From NCBI RefSeq assembly GCF_963678635.1, contig NC_087063.1, positions 50,231,220 through 50,295,219 of the forward strand: 64,000 nt of DNA, in the 5' to 3' direction. Below, piece by piece: positions 63,488-64,000 of the stretch (positions within the stretch are counted from its first letter, which is position 1; each line of letters opens with the position of its first letter). This DNA is from Symsagittifera roscoffensis. Lineage: Eukaryota; Xenacoelomorpha; Acoela; Convolutidae. The translations under genes were made by a program, and so were the position numbers. Under the pieces are notes generated by a model that saw nothing but the letters and a program-made list of their open reading frames with translations, ran no database searches and was not told where the DNA came from.

Positions 63488-64000
63488 CTATTTTCCGCAT
63501 AAGCCTCCTGCATAACCTCGCACTTCTTCTTCTTTTTCTATCGTTTCGTCTTCTCCTCTGCCAAGGCGATTCTGTTGTAGGAGGTATTGGATCAGAGTGT
63601 ATCTTAGATCTCGTTTTTTAGTCGAAGAGTCAGTGGACCGTTTCAAGTCAAACTTCCTCACATTCTTTCTCATCTGCTCGGGGTAGCGGGTTAAACTTAT
63701 CAATCCTCTCAATTTTCCATGCGTGATCGCAATTATTGTCAGGGTTCCATCCAGTCGGAGGTTCTGTATTCCTTCAGTGAGCAGCACTGCTGGTCCTTTC
63801 ACTAAATTTTCTTCTCCAAATGTCACAATTAGTCCTAAGATCACGACGAAAGATAATTCCCTAACTGGCTTGAAGAATTCCTTTATCAGAAAGCGAGAGA
63901 GCCCCGGGTAGTATTTCGCCGGGAAGGACGAGGTCCATCCTACTCCTAACCCTTCCAGCATGCTATCCGTCCTCTTGAAACCTTCTTCTCCTCTCACGTT
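63488..64000 (-). pseudogene. Element 3 accessory module: copy of 56740-57231, continuing past the window
   Basis: The hydrophobic segment (SFVVILGLIVTFGEENL) and the NLRLDGTLTIIAITHGKL block are preserved. The frame is open further at the C-terminus than in element 2. The copy runs off the right edge. Confidence 0.75.

Overview
The window is nuclear DNA from an invertebrate-type animal genome, not prokaryotic. The support is a gamma-tubulin complex gene, a candidate 63-bp GT-AG intron, AT-rich satellite DNA, Ty3/gypsy-type LTR elements and a Penelope-like retroelement. I cannot name the species. Most of the window is repeats and decayed mobile elements; I see only two believable host genes.

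Layout. 1-1544 (minus): 5' end of an intronless gene for gamma-tubulin complex component 5, running off the left edge. 1.7-5.7 kb: mosaics of two degenerate AT-rich repeat families. 5.7-9.3 kb: satellite array with a roughly 168-bp monomer. 9.05-15.69 kb: a 3.3-kb unit present twice in tandem. The right copy runs into an intact gene of unknown function (14842-15918, minus). The left copy carries only the 3' part of that gene, fused to satellite. 16-21.7 kb: AT-rich repeat debris.

21.7-46.3 kb is dominated by a very large Ty3/gypsy-like element (about 21.9 kb, minus strand, 24391-46303). It has about 1.2-kb LTRs, a PBS and PPT, gag with two separated zinc knuckles, protease, RT, RNase H and integrase. 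Then comes a C-terminal extension resembling an OARD1-type macro domain, and after that an extra coding region of about 8.7 kb (25666-34351) with a coiled coil, an SGNH/GDSL-hydrolase-like domain, a second GxND-containing domain and several domains I do not recognise. It is broken by many frameshifts and stops.

46.8-50.65 kb is a Penelope-like element (RT plus GIY-YIG nuclease) between direct pseudo-LTRs. A PHD-finger-like block sits between RT motifs B and C. 50.9-53.1 kb holds nested LTRs of a second family (B). 53.7-60.1 kb is a second LTR element with no gag-pol. Between its PBS and 3' LTR it carries only a diverged, collinear homologue of the extra region of the large element. A close copy of part of it fills 61.9-64.0 kb. 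Family-B LTRs occur twice as inverted pairs (22992-24192 and 60130-61661).

The most interesting candidate for something undescribed is the accessory module: a conserved multi-domain coding region that follows pol in one LTR element and stands alone in a relative, next to a macro domain on pol. No database search was possible; domain names rest on motifs read by eye.
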